Positions 53,030-61,693 are shown, numbered from the stretch's first letter. The stretch is 64,000 bases of DNA from Bog-756 sp963776225 (GCA_963776225.1 CAVZLL010000004.1:186001-250000); one strand, 5' to 3'. Translations and numbers: made by a program. The notes: generated from the letters alone by a model not told the origin.

Positions 53030-55435
53030 TCACGGTCTCGGGTCGTGCCGGTCCTGCTCGACCAGGTTTGATACCCGCCCATCCGACGTCGGAGGCCAGT
53101 AACGCGCCCCGAGTCGGGCACCGGTGCCGACGAGGACCCACAAGAGGGGCAGTGCGACGAGGATGATTGCGGCCGTGGCCCAGAGTGCGGCGGCCGGTGG
53201 GGATTCGAGACTGAAGACTCGCCGCGAGAGCGGGATCGCCCAGATGAGGGCGGCTCCACCTGCCATGCACCCCACGAGAACCGCCCGCGCCGCGTTCAGT
53301 GGCCGGGCGACCAACACGAGAACGGCGAGGCCGATCGCCACGAGGGCGAGCGTCGCAGCCGTCCGGGCCTGGGCCGTGGTCGCATGGGCGGGGCCGCGGG
53401 CGATCAGATAGGTCAAGAGCGTGACCGTCGCGGCAACGACCCCGGCCGGGACGGTGAAGACGAGGACACGCCGGACGAAGCCCGGATGGGCAGGCGGAGT
53501 GCCCGAGGCGAGGGCGAGGAAGAACCCCGGGATCCCGATTGTCAGGGTGCTCACGATGGTCAGGTGACGGGGGTAGAAGGGGAACGGGATGGCGGTGAGT
53601 CCCACAACGACGGCCAGGATCGCCGCATAGACCGTCTTGGTCACGAACAGGTTGGCCACCCGCTCGATATTGGCGATGACCCGTCGACCCTCGTCCAGAA
53701 GGCCGGGCACAGTGACGAACGAGCTGTCCAGAAGGACGATCCGGCCCACGGCGCGGGTGGCTTGGCTGCCCGATCCCATGGCCAGGCCGAGGTCGGCCTG
53801 CTTGAGGGCGGGTACATCGTTGACGCCGTCGCCGGTCATGGCCACGACGTGCCCGCGGCTCTGCAGCGCCGAGACGATCGCCTTCTTCTGGTCGGGCTGC
53901 ACCCGGCCGAAGATCGACGAGGCGTCGACGATGGGGGCCAGGCGCGTCGGCTCGTCGGGGAGGTCCAACGCGTCGACGGCCGTCATCCAGCCCGGGATGC
54001 CGATCTTTTCGGCGACCGCGGCGACGGTGCGTGGGTCGTCGCCCGAGAGCACCTTGACTTCCACCCCCTGGGAGACGAGGTACTCGATCGTCGCTCTGGC
54101 TTCCGGACGGATCCGCTCCTCCAGGACCACCAGACCAGCCGGCTCGAGGTCCTCGGGGAGGGTTTCCCCGCGCAATGGCTCTGGGCTGTGAGCCAGAAGG
54201 AGCACTCGGTCGCCCCGTCTCGCGGAGGTCTCGATCCGAGCCGAGAGCGAGGCCGAGAGGCAACCGTTCACCGCCACGAGGTCGGGCGCCCCAAGCACCC
54301 AGGTGCCACGCCTGGAGAACTGGACGGCGCTCCATTTCCGAGCCGAACTGAATGGGACCCGCACCTCGGGGACCCACGATGCGGGGACTGGCAGGGTAGC
54401 CAGCGCCTGGATGGTCGCGTTGGGCGACGGGTCGCTGGCGACGAGGGCTCCCAGGGCGTCCTGCGCCGAAGTGTCCCCGAGTGTCTCGATCGTGCCGATC
54501 GCCATGCCCGGCTCGGTGAGCGTGCCGGTCTTGTCGATGCACAGCACGTCGACCCGGGCGAGTCCTTCGATGGCCGCCAGCTCCTGGACCAGTACCCGTT
54601 GCCGGGCCAGTCGAATGGCGCCGAGAGCGAATGCGAGCGTTGTCAGGAGCACCAACCCTTCGGGCACCATGGCGCCCACTCCGGCCACCGACGACCGGAG
54701 GGCGTCGTCGAGGGATTGGCCGGACCGCAGGACCTGGCTGGTGATCAGCAGCGCGCCGGCCGGGATCATGACCCACGTCACCATCCGCAGGATCTGGTTC
54801 GTACCCTGCTGCAGCTCCGAACGGACGAGGTTGAACCGCCGGGCGTCACCTTGCAGCTTCTGAGCGAAGGCGTCGTCGCCGACCCGGATGGCCCGGATGC
54901 GGCCCGTCCCCGAGACGACGAAGCTCCCCGAGCGGACCTCGTCGCCGTGCAACTTTCCCACTGGGATCGCCTCGCCGCTCAGGAGCGACTCATCGATCTC
55001 GAGCCCGTCGGCGGAAATGACCAGGCCGTCGATCACGATCTGGTCGCCGGGCCGCAGCTCGAGCACGTCGTCGAGCACGACGGCGTCGGCGGGCAGCTCG
55101 ACCGGCTGGCCAGCTCGGACCGCATGGGCGGTGGGAGCGGCGAGCACCGCCAGGCGGTCCAGCGTCCGCTTCGCCCGCAGCTCTTGCCCGACGCCGATCA
55201 GAGTGTTGACGACAAGGACCACCCCGAACAGGCCGTCTTGGAGCGGTCCGACGAAGATGACCACTACCAGTAGCGACCCCAGGATGGCGTTGAACCGGGT
55301 AACGACGTTCGCCCGCAGTATCTGGGCGAGAGACCGGCCTCCATGCCGGTCGGAGATGTTGGCCTGGTCAGCGGCTATCCGCTCGGCGACCTCCTGCTCG
55401 GTCAGCCCCGCCGGGAGTGAGACGTCGGTGCTCAT
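53030..55435 (-). CDS. P-type ATPase, CtpE-like cation transporter
   Basis: An 801-residue P-type ATPase. The A-domain has DGLEIDESLLSGEAIPV, the core helix VGAMVPEGLVLLTTLA carries the PEGL motif seen in the mycobacterial CtpE group (calcium-type transport), the phosphorylated Asp is in VLCIDKTGTLTEPG near residue 300, and the hinge is VAMTGDGVNDVPALKQADLG. Late helices 5-10 are present through to residue 780. ATG at 55435. It is oriented away from the universal stress gene, with which it shares a 356-bp spacer. No metal-binding N-domain is seen. Substrate assignment is by group resemblance only. Confidence 0.86.
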   Translation of the reverse strand: MSTDVSLPAGLTEQEVAERIAADQANISDRHGGRSLAQILRANVVTRFNAILGSLLVVVIFVGPLQDGLFGVVLVVNTLIGVGQELRAKRTLDRLAVLAAPTAHAVRAGQPVELPADAVVLDDVLELRPGDQIVIDGLVISADGLEIDESLLSGEAIPVGKLHGDEVRSGSFVVSGTGRIRAIRVGDDAFAQKLQGDARRFNLVRSELQQGTNQILRMVTWVMIPAGALLITSQVLRSGQSLDDALRSSVAGVGAMVPEGLVLLTTLAFALGAIRLARQRVLVQELAAIEGLARVDVLCIDKTGTLTEPGMAIGTIETLGDTSAQDALGALVASDPSPNATIQALATLPVPASWVPEVRVPFSSARKWSAVQFSRRGTWVLGAPDLVAVNGCLSASLSARIETSARRGDRVLLLAHSPEPLRGETLPEDLEPAGLVVLEERIRPEARATIEYLVSQGVEVKVLSGDDPRTVAAVAEKIGIPGWMTAVDALDLPDEPTRLAPIVDASSIFGRVQPDQKKAIVSALQSRGHVVAMTGDGVNDVPALKQADLGLAMGSGSQATRAVGRIVLLDSSFVTVPGLLDEGRRVIANIERVANLFVTKTVYAAILAVVVGLTAIPFPFYPRHLTIVSTLTIGIPGFFLALASGTPPAHPGFVRRVLVFTVPAGVVAATVTLLTYLIARGPAHATTAQARTAATLALVAIGLAVLVLVARPLNAARAVLVGCMAGGAALIWAIPLSRRVFSLESPPAAALWATAAIILVALPLLWVLVGTGARLGARYWPPTSDGRVSNLVEQDRHDPRP

Positions 55436-55791
55436 CTCCGAGCCGACCAGGGCCCGAAACCGGGTCGCGTCACCGAGCCGTGGCTCGAGTCTGTCGTTCC
55501 ACCAACCCCGGCAACCGGCGTCCGCGAAGCAGAGGTGGGGTCGCCGCGACGCTCGGCAACACCGACTGCGCTCATTCTTCGGTCCCCAGGGCACCCCAGT
55601 CGCTCGTGACGATGTTGGGCCAGTCTGAAGAAGCACGCGCCGACGTGGGACTCGGGGGCTTCACGTGCCAATTGTGCCGGGAGAATTGGGAGCGGCCCAG
55701 AGTCGCAAGTCCCCAGTCCAGCCCTCCGGGACCCGTGCCCGGGCAAGGACCAAATTCCCTGGTCACCCTCCTCTACGAGGGGCGACACTGA
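55436..55791. other. 356-bp divergent spacer (CtpE-like ATPase / universal stress protein)
   Basis: No convincing gene. The right half holds the repeated element 55688-55752 upstream of the stress-protein start. Short frames on both strands have no recognisable content. Confidence 0.6.
55688..55752 (+). repeat. Repeated regulatory-like element, copy 2
   Basis: Matches 50043-50104 over about 60 bp in the same orientation: GGAGCGGC, AGAGTC, AAGTCCCCA, GGGACCCGT and GGACCA. The GTCCC and GGGAC half-sites are 14 nt apart. It ends 40-66 nt before the universal stress protein start, an operator-like position. Confidence 0.5.
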
Positions 55792-56304
55792 GTGGGAGAC
55801 TCGCCGAAGGTGTCGCACATGGCCACAGTGGATGACTACTCGAAAAGGAGCGAGTCGGCGCAGCCGAGGATCGTGGTTGGCGTCGACGGCTCGCCGACGT
55901 CACTCGCTGCCCTCGAATGGGCGGTCGAAGAAGCCCGACTGCGGGGGGCCACCCTCGAGGTGGTGCACGCGACATTCTTCCGCCGAGAGGCACTCGAGCT
56001 TGACTCCTTCGCCGATCTCAAGAAGCGCGAACGGTCCATTCTCGATGGGGCTGTCGCCAAAACCAGGGACTTGGCACCGGATATCACCGTTGTCGGCCGG
56101 ATCGGCGATCCACCGGCGGCCGAGTTGCTTGTCGACGTCAGCAAGGACGCTCAACTGCTGGTGGTTGGCTCACGGGGTCTCGGAGTTTTCAGGGAGTTCA
56201 CGCTCGGATCGGTGAGCCAGGACGTGGTCCGCCACGCTCAATGCCCGCTGGTCATCGTCAGGCCGGCGAGGTCGGACAAAGGCGTCGTTGCCGGTCATGC
56301 CTGA
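55792..56304 (+). CDS. Universal stress protein (UspA family)
   Basis: A single Usp domain of about 145 residues within a 170-residue frame. The first strand IVVGVDGSPTSLAALEWAVEEA carries the Asp, and the C-terminal ATP-binding motif GSRGLGVFREFTLGSVSQ with CPLVIVRP matches the G-2X-G-9X-G(S/T) pattern of ATP-binding Usp proteins. The GTG at 55792 or the ATG at 55819 (MATVDDYSKRS) could start it. The latter gives a more typical N-terminus. It is adjacent to two P-type ATPase genes, a common stress-regulon grouping. Confidence 0.9.
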   Translation: MGDSPKVSHMATVDDYSKRSESAQPRIVVGVDGSPTSLAALEWAVEEARLRGATLEVVHATFFRREALELDSFADLKKRERSILDGAVAKTRDLAPDITVVGRIGDPPAAELLVDVSKDAQLLVVGSRGLGVFREFTLGSVSQDVVRHAQCPLVIVRPARSDKGVVAGHA

Positions 56305-56440
56305 TCGGGCGATCATGGGGCGTTTCGAGCAACAACGCTTCCACTTCATCGTCGACGTCGACAACCGTCTCAGCAACGACGAGCACCACGTCGCCCAGAT
56401 CGGCCGCGTGGACGGCAGTATGGCCGACAGAGGCGAGTAG
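56297..56440 (+). CDS. Short 47-codon frame overlapping the stress-protein end (doubtful)
   Basis: ATG 56297 overlaps the last 8 nt of the stress-protein gene and runs to TAG 56440. The peptide contains GRFEQQRFHFIVDVDNRLSND. No family is recognised. It may be the truncated start of a small protein, or noise between the stress gene and the Gmad2-like remnant. Confidence 0.25.
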   Translation: MPDRAIMGRFEQQRFHFIVDVDNRLSNDEHHVAQIGRVDGSMADRGE

Positions 56441-56941
56441 CACTCACGGACACCAGACGCAGCTGCCACCGGTTTCGTGACCGACTACCTCCACATGGTC
56501 AATCCGGTGATCGGCCAGTTCCACCGAGGCGATGCCCGCTCGGGGGAGGTGCCCGTCCAGCCGGGTGCCGCTGGGCCCGTGACGACCGTCTTGGTAAGGG
56601 AACTCGGCTCCGACAACTCATGGTGGGTCCTCGGAGCGGGAACAGGCACCATCAATCTGACAGATCCGCCCTGGAACGCCTCCATCACGTCTCCAGTGAC
56701 GCTGAAGGGGACCGCCATGGCGTATGAGGGCACCGTCCAGACGCAGGTGCGCGTGGACGACAACAACAAACCTCTCGGTGAGGGTCATGTCACCGGCGGT
56801 AGCACGGCGATGGCTGCGTTCAGCGGCTCGCTCGTGTTCTCAAAGGCCACCATCCAGCATGGGGCGGTTGTGCTCTACACGACCTCCGCCGAGAATGGGG
56901 CGGTGATGGACGCGTCGGTCATCCGAGTCCAGCTCGGCTGA
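56441..56941 (+). pseudogene. Gmad2-like (immunoglobulin-like) domain fragment
   Basis: The frame from 56441 gives FVTDYLHMVNPVIGQFHRGD, then SGEVPVQPGAAGPVTTVLVREL and an Ig-like segment INLTDPPWNASITSPVTLKG. The domain is complete at its end but has no start codon, signal peptide or N-terminal half upstream, because TAG closes the frame at 56440. Complete relatives are larger exported proteins that begin with a signal or lipoprotein leader. GTG 56477 could start a 154-residue cytosolic fragment, but decay of a longer gene is more likely. Confidence 0.6.
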
Positions 56942-56969
56942 CCAGATTCGGCTCGGAGTGTGTTGTAGC

Positions 56970-56989
56970 CAACCCCTGAGACAGGGTTG
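56970..56989. terminator. Hairpin after the Gmad2-like frame
   Basis: CAACCCCTG and CAGGGTTG pair with one bulged base around an AGA loop, 29 nt after the stop at 56941. Confidence 0.45.
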
Positions 56990-57027
56990 CAGCCTGGCGG
57001 GTCACCACGAGGTCGCAGACGCTTTCG

Positions 57028-57048
57028 GATTGCCCCGGATTGGCAATC
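57028..57048. terminator. Hairpin after the phosphoesterase gene
   Basis: GATTGCC (57028-57034) and GGCAATC (57042-57048) with a 7-nt loop lie 10 nt beyond the minus-strand stop at 57058. No U-run. Confidence 0.4.
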
Positions 57049-57057
57049 ACGAAGCCG

Positions 57058-58590
57058 TCACCCTCCGGGTGTCGAGGGCGGACCCGGGGCCGGGTTGAGG
57101 GGCAGGATCATCGGCGCCCCGGGCGTCTGGTTGAAGTTGAAGTCGTCAGCGCTGTTGCCGAGGATGGATTCGTTCTCCCGCACGTCCGGGCGGGGGTCGG
57201 GCCGACCATCGGTCGCGGGATCGAGGCGAGCCCCGCCGAGGAAATCGTCCTCGATGAACTTGAGGTAGGCGTCGTCGCTCAGCGTCTGGTGGTCGATGTA
57301 CCCCTTCTTGGCGTAGGGGCTGATGATGAGGCTCGGGACTCGCAATCCGTAGCCGTTCCCGTCCACCGTGGGGGGCGGGAGGTTGTCATAGAAGCCCCCC
57401 CACTCGTCCCAGGTGAGGAAGATCGCGGTGGAGTCCCACTCGGGCCCGCTCTCGGCGGCGTTGATCAGTTTGGTCACGTAGGCCTGCCCCTCGTGGATCC
57501 CACCGAGATCGGTGGCCTGACCCGGTACCCCGAGCTCGGGGTGCTCGGCGTTGGGCACGCTGGGTTCGATCCAGGAGACGGTGGGCAGGGTCCCGTTCTT
57601 GGCGGCCGACAAGTACGAGTTGAGCGGTGTGACGTTCGAGATCTGGTTGTGCGCCTGGACGTCCGAGAAGATCGGCAGCGGGTCCCAGATACCGGGCGTC
57701 TGGTAATCCGAGGCGCTGGTGGGGCAGGTGGCCAGGTCCCCGTCGAAGCAGTCGACCTTGGTGCCGTTCTCGATGTAGTACCGCCAGGTCACGTGGTGCA
57801 GGTAGAGAAGATCCGTGATGTCCGTCCACGACGAGTGGATGTCCGATTGGCCGGTGGCGAGTGCCTGGCTGATCCCTTTCTGCTCTCCGGCCGGCGCGTA
57901 GGGCCCGGCGATGTTGTTGACGCAGCTCGAGGCCTGCGTCGTCGAGCAGAGGGCCGACCAGCCCGAGACCAGGTACAGGTGCTGGGGCAGGCTCCAACTC
58001 AACGAGGACGCGAAGAAGTGATCGTCGAGCGCGTAGTTCTTGGCGTAGGCCCAGTAGTTGGGGATCTCCCTCGCGTCCTCGTAGCCCATGACGTCGGTCG
58101 GGTACCCGAACTGCTCCGCGGAGGCGACGAATCCGTCCATCCTGCCCCCGTCCAGGACGGACTCGGCGCAGGCGTAGGAGTGGCAGCCCCCGATGTCGGT
58201 GCTAGAAGGGTTGTTGTACGGCTTGTCGCAGCCCTCGGTCACCGGATCGGGAACGCAGACCGTGAACTGACCGTTGGCCGCCGGAATGCCGGCTGCTCCG
58301 GGGAAGGTCCCGAAGTAGTCGTCGAACGACCGGTTCTCCTGCATGATCACGATCACATGCTTGATCTTGTGGATGGCCGTCGGCGTGCCGTCGGGAAGCG
58401 TGGCCGCGGTCGCGGCGACCGCGTTCCGCGACGCAACCATTGAATGTGCTCGGGCTGCCGGCGTGCTTGCGGCCTTGCCTGCTGCGGCCGCAACGCCTGA
58501 GCTGGCCAGGGTGGCGGCCCCGCAGGTCGCTGCCCCGACGAGCACGGCCGCCCAAGCCGCTGCTGCGCGGACGGATCGCGAGTTCCTCAT
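57058..58590 (-). CDS. Secreted phosphoesterase (phospholipase C / acid phosphatase family)
   Basis: A 510-residue exported enzyme of the Phosphoesterase (PF04185) family, which includes bacterial phospholipases C and acid phosphatases. ATG at 58590 follows GAGGGGGAA. Residues 1-38 form a signal peptide (AAAAWAAVLVGAATCGA). The catalytic start IVIMQENRSFDDYFGTFPG lies near residue 80, with the metal-binding Asn/Glu. LTWDEWGGFYDN near 375 and VPSLIISPYAKKGYIDH near 420 complete the alkaline-phosphatase-like fold. It lies on the island, next to another exported protein gene. Substrate unknown. Confidence 0.9.
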   Translation of the reverse strand: MRNSRSVRAAAAWAAVLVGAATCGAATLASSGVAAAAGKAASTPAARAHSMVASRNAVAATAATLPDGTPTAIHKIKHVIVIMQENRSFDDYFGTFPGAAGIPAANGQFTVCVPDPVTEGCDKPYNNPSSTDIGGCHSYACAESVLDGGRMDGFVASAEQFGYPTDVMGYEDAREIPNYWAYAKNYALDDHFFASSLSWSLPQHLYLVSGWSALCSTTQASSCVNNIAGPYAPAGEQKGISQALATGQSDIHSSWTDITDLLYLHHVTWRYYIENGTKVDCFDGDLATCPTSASDYQTPGIWDPLPIFSDVQAHNQISNVTPLNSYLSAAKNGTLPTVSWIEPSVPNAEHPELGVPGQATDLGGIHEGQAYVTKLINAAESGPEWDSTAIFLTWDEWGGFYDNLPPPTVDGNGYGLRVPSLIISPYAKKGYIDHQTLSDDAYLKFIEDDFLGGARLDPATDGRPDPRPDVRENESILGNSADDFNFNQTPGAPMILPLNPAPGPPSTPGG

Positions 58591-58772
58591 GACCAGTTCC
58601 CCCTCGGGTTCAAAATGTGATGCCCTCCCCCGTCACGGTCGATCAGGCCGATAGGGCGATCCTTGCAATGAGATCTCAAAATGCCAAACTTGGGAGACCA
58701 TCGCGTGACCTCCCCAGCTGCCTCGTCTTCCTCACAACGGTGCCGAAACCACGGTCAGGCTCCCAGTAAGCG

Positions 58773-59942
58773 TCACAGCCCCTTGACGGCCACCGGGATC
58801 GAAGAATCGGTCCTGGCGCCGTTGCCAAGCTGGCCGTCTGCGTTCCACCCCCAGCACTTGACCGTCCCCGTGTTGAGGACCGCACAGGTGTGCAGATACC
58901 CCGCCGAGATTGCGGTCACCCCACTCAGGCCCTTCACGGCCGCTGGGACGTCCGAGTTGGTCGTGGTCCCGTTGCCCAACTGGCCGTTACTGTCGTCCCC
59001 CCAGCACTCGACGGTTCTCGTGGTGAGCAGTGCACAGGTGTGCTCGTATCCGACGGCGACAGCGGCCACCCCACTCAGGCCCTTGACGGCCACCGGGGTC
59101 GTGTAGCCGCCGGTGTACCCATCGCCCAGGGCGCCGTAGCGGTTGTCCCCCCAGCACTCGACCCTTCCGGTGGTGAGCAACCCGCAGGCGTCGTACCCCC
59201 CGGCAGCGACGGCGGTCACCCCACTCAGGCCCTTGACGGCCACCGGGGCCGGAGCGTTGGCCGAGGTGCCGTTCCCGCCGCCCAGGTCGTCAAAGGAGCC
59301 ATCCCCCCAGCACTTGACCGTTCCGTCTGTGAGCAGTGCACAGTTGTCGAAACTCCCGGCGGAGATTGCAGTTACCCCGGCCAGTTTTCCCGCGACGACC
59401 ACCGGGACCGAAGAGTTCGTCACGCTGATGTTGCCAAGCTGCTCCTTGGAGTTGAGCCCCCAGCACTTGACCGTTTCGGTGCTGAGCAGCGCACAGCCGT
59501 GGCCATTCCCGACGGCGATGGCGTTCGCCCCGCTCAGACCGGTGACGGCCACCGGGACGTCCGAGTTGGTGGTGGTCCCGTTGCCGAGCTGGCCCCATGC
59601 GTTCCACCCCCAGCACTTGACGGTCCCCGTGTTGAGTTGCGCGCAGGTGTGGTGGTACTCCCCGGCGTCGATGGCATGCACCCCTGTCAGACCGGTGACG
59701 GCCACCGGGACGTCCGAGTTGGTGGTGGACCCGTTGCCAAGCGCGCCGTACGCGTTCTGCCCCCAGCACTTGACGTTCTCGGTACTGAGCAGCGCGCAGG
59801 TGTCGTACCCCCCGGCGGTGATGGCGGTGGCGGTAACGGCGCCGGCACCGGCAGGCTGTCCCGCCCCGAGGGTGGCCCCCCCGAGCGACAGAACGCCTGT
59901 CAGACTCATCGCCTCGATGATCCGGCTACCCCGACTACGCAT
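58773..59942 (-). CDS. Secreted RCC1-repeat (beta-propeller) protein
   Basis: A 389-residue protein starting with a signal-like segment (IIEAMSLTGVLSLGGATLG) at ATG 59942, followed by seven RCC1 repeats of about 50 residues. Each repeats TAISAGxxHTCALLxTGTVKCWGxNxxGQLGNG in abbreviated form. Each blade keeps a Cys in the CALL and KCWG positions, the bacterial secreted RCC1 pattern, so disulfides are likely. DNA phrases such as CTCAGGCCCTTGACGGCCACC recur within the gene. Eukaryotic RCC1 is a nucleotide-exchange factor; the bacterial secreted forms are only inferred to be binding propellers. A GTG-proximal longer frame also exists. Confidence 0.86.
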   Translation of the reverse strand: MRSRGSRIIEAMSLTGVLSLGGATLGAGQPAGAGAVTATAITAGGYDTCALLSTENVKCWGQNAYGALGNGSTTNSDVPVAVTGLTGVHAIDAGEYHHTCAQLNTGTVKCWGWNAWGQLGNGTTTNSDVPVAVTGLSGANAIAVGNGHGCALLSTETVKCWGLNSKEQLGNISVTNSSVPVVVAGKLAGVTAISAGSFDNCALLTDGTVKCWGDGSFDDLGGGNGTSANAPAPVAVKGLSGVTAVAAGGYDACGLLTTGRVECWGDNRYGALGDGYTGGYTTPVAVKGLSGVAAVAVGYEHTCALLTTRTVECWGDDSNGQLGNGTTTNSDVPAAVKGLSGVTAISAGYLHTCAVLNTGTVKCWGWNADGQLGNGARTDSSIPVAVKGL

Positions 59943-60267
59943 CTGGTGCCCCACCCTGTTCCGTTGAACACGGTTGGTCCGCACTCAGCCGTGAATTTGC
60001 CCAGAGCTGAGGGTATCACTTTCACAAACAGCCACTCCGAGTTGGACGATTCCGCGGGTCGCCCCGTCGCCAGAGTGGTACCGATCCGACGAACGTGGTC
60101 GGGACACCTGGTCTCGGAGTTTTCAAGGAGTTCACGCTCGCTACTGGCAGTAACAATCGCCAGTCGAATCGCGCTGCCAGTGGTCAGAGGATCGTGAGGT
60201 CCACCCCGGGACCCCCGGCTGACTACGATACGCGGTTGCCGGCACAACTCTCCCGCGGAGCGCGAAC
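59943..60267. other. 325-bp spacer with a universal-stress-gene fragment
   Basis: No gene. 60110-60140 repeats 56176-56206 at 30 of 31 positions, encoding GLGVFKEFTLA from the Usp C-terminal motif, so it is a scrap of a second usp copy. Flanking sequence does not match. The right part must hold the promoter of the esterase gene. Confidence 0.6.
60110..60140 (+). repeat. 31-bp fragment repeated from the universal stress gene
   Basis: Matches the plus strand of 56176-56206 with one mismatch. It encodes the GLGVF-EFTL part of the ATP-binding motif, but the surrounding bases diverge at once. A relic of duplication or recombination. Confidence 0.7.
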
Positions 60268-61506
60268 GTGAGTCAACGAAGACGCGGGTACCAGGTGCCG
60301 AACGGGAACAACGAGCACCCGAGCAGGCGGACCCTGTTGGTCACGATATCGGCCATCGCAACGCTGGCACTGATCACGCCGGCCACCGCACGGGCCGCCA
60401 CCCCGGTCCTCGCCGCTCCCTCCGGCGTCACCGTGGCTCCCGAGGTCGGAGCGGTGAAGGTGTCGTGGAGCTTGGATGCTCAACCCGGGATCACCTATTC
60501 GGTCTCCTCGCACCCAGGTGGCCTCTACTGCCATGTCGTGGACGCCACGTCGTGTGTGTTCCAGGATCGTTCCTCCGTCCCCTACACGTTCACCGTGATC
60601 GCCGCGAAGACTGGCTACGGCACCTCAGTCCCATCGGCGCCAACCGCACCGATGAGGCCTCATCTGGTGTTGGTCGTGGCCGGACAGTCCAACGCCACCG
60701 GAGCGAGCTCGTTCGCAACGGATCCCGTTACCAAGACCGACTACCTGGCGCCGCCGTATACCAATGGCGCGGACAGCCACGATCTGATCACCTGGGAACC
60801 GTGGCTTCTCGTGCAGGGCAACGGCGCGACCCCGGTACCGCTCGACTCGCCGCAGAAGTCGCTCTTCCTGCACAGCGGCTTCTACCACCCCACCGTCTTC
60901 GGACCCGAGATCGGTCTTGCACGGCAGTTGTGGAGCGACACCGGACGTTCGGCAACGATCGTCAAGACCGCATATCCCGGAGCAAGTCTGGCAGTCGACT
61001 GGTCGCCGACGGGTCAGGGGGTCCCCCCGGAGGGATTGTTCCCCGCGACGGTCTCCAAAATCCGCGCCGTAATGGCGCAAGACGCTGCCGACGGACAGTT
61101 CGACGTCCTGGGCGGTTTCTTCTGGTACCAGGGTGAGAGCGACGCCGGCATCTGGGCGGATGCCAAAGCCTATGAAGGAAACCTGGTCGCCTTCATCGAC
61201 GCCCTGCGCACCGACCTGCCCATGGCGGGCACCGCTCCCGTCGTGCTGGCCAAGGAGGACCGGACCGCCTACAACAGCGACTTGTTGAGCGCCGGCACCA
61301 TCACCGCCACCCAGAACGCGAACATGACCACCTGGAATGCGCAGGTCCGCAGCGCAGACGATTGGGCTGCGGCCAACATGCGGGATGTCTTCGAGGTGGA
61401 CACGGCGGGACTGGCGCGGGTCTCCCCGTTCCTTCACCTGTCGAACGTGTCGGAGCTGACGCTCGGTTCCCGCCTGGCGTCGGTGAGCGATCGGCGGTTG
61501 CCCTGA
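60268..61506 (+). CDS. Secreted sialate O-acetylesterase-like (SASA) carbohydrate esterase with an FN3-like domain
   Basis: A 412-residue exported protein. GTG at 60268 starts a basic region and a signal peptide (RRTLLVTISAIATLALI then ARA). Residues about 48-130 form a fibronectin-III-like domain (PSGVTVAPEVGAVKVSWSLD). The esterase core starts near 132 with LVLVVAGQSNATGAS, the block I of the SASA/GDSL clan whose Ser is the nucleophile, and includes GGFFWYQGESDAG near 287 that supplies the oxyanion region. Likely deacetylates or hydrolyses a glycan outside the cell. Last gene before the right-hand repeat that may bound the island. Confidence 0.83.
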   Translation: MSQRRRGYQVPNGNNEHPSRRTLLVTISAIATLALITPATARAATPVLAAPSGVTVAPEVGAVKVSWSLDAQPGITYSVSSHPGGLYCHVVDATSCVFQDRSSVPYTFTVIAAKTGYGTSVPSAPTAPMRPHLVLVVAGQSNATGASSFATDPVTKTDYLAPPYTNGADSHDLITWEPWLLVQGNGATPVPLDSPQKSLFLHSGFYHPTVFGPEIGLARQLWSDTGRSATIVKTAYPGASLAVDWSPTGQGVPPEGLFPATVSKIRAVMAQDAADGQFDVLGGFFWYQGESDAGIWADAKAYEGNLVAFIDALRTDLPMAGTAPVVLAKEDRTAYNSDLLSAGTITATQNANMTTWNAQVRSADDWAAANMRDVFEVDTAGLARVSPFLHLSNVSELTLGSRLASVSDRRLP

Positions 61507-61532
61507 TCGATGCGGATGTCCTGGGCAGGCCC

Positions 61533-61557
61533 TCGACTCCCCTCCGGGGCACCGGCC
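61533..61557 (+). repeat. Candidate island attachment site, right copy
   Basis: A 25-bp segment that matches tRNA-Leu(CAA) 3' bases 44454-44478 at 22 of 25 positions. It lies 27 nt after the esterase stop and 136 nt before fabD. Confidence 0.4.
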
Positions 61558-61693
61558 GGGGAACGTCCCACCCGCCTCCGGCGCTCACGGGCCAGGTGAC
61601 CTCCCGGTAATCGCGTCTCCCGTCGCAGCCGTGTCACACTGGTCCGTCCGCCACAGCCGGCGTCTGCCGGGATCGTTCGAGAGGAGCCGGCAG

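Noticed and set aside
55417..55818. Open frames between the CtpE-like ATPase and the stress gene
   Set aside because: No conserved content, no ribosome site, and the region is better explained as a divergent promoter.
44473..61600. Prophage
   Set aside because: No capsid, tail, terminase, integrase or lysis genes were found. The contents fit an accessory island instead.
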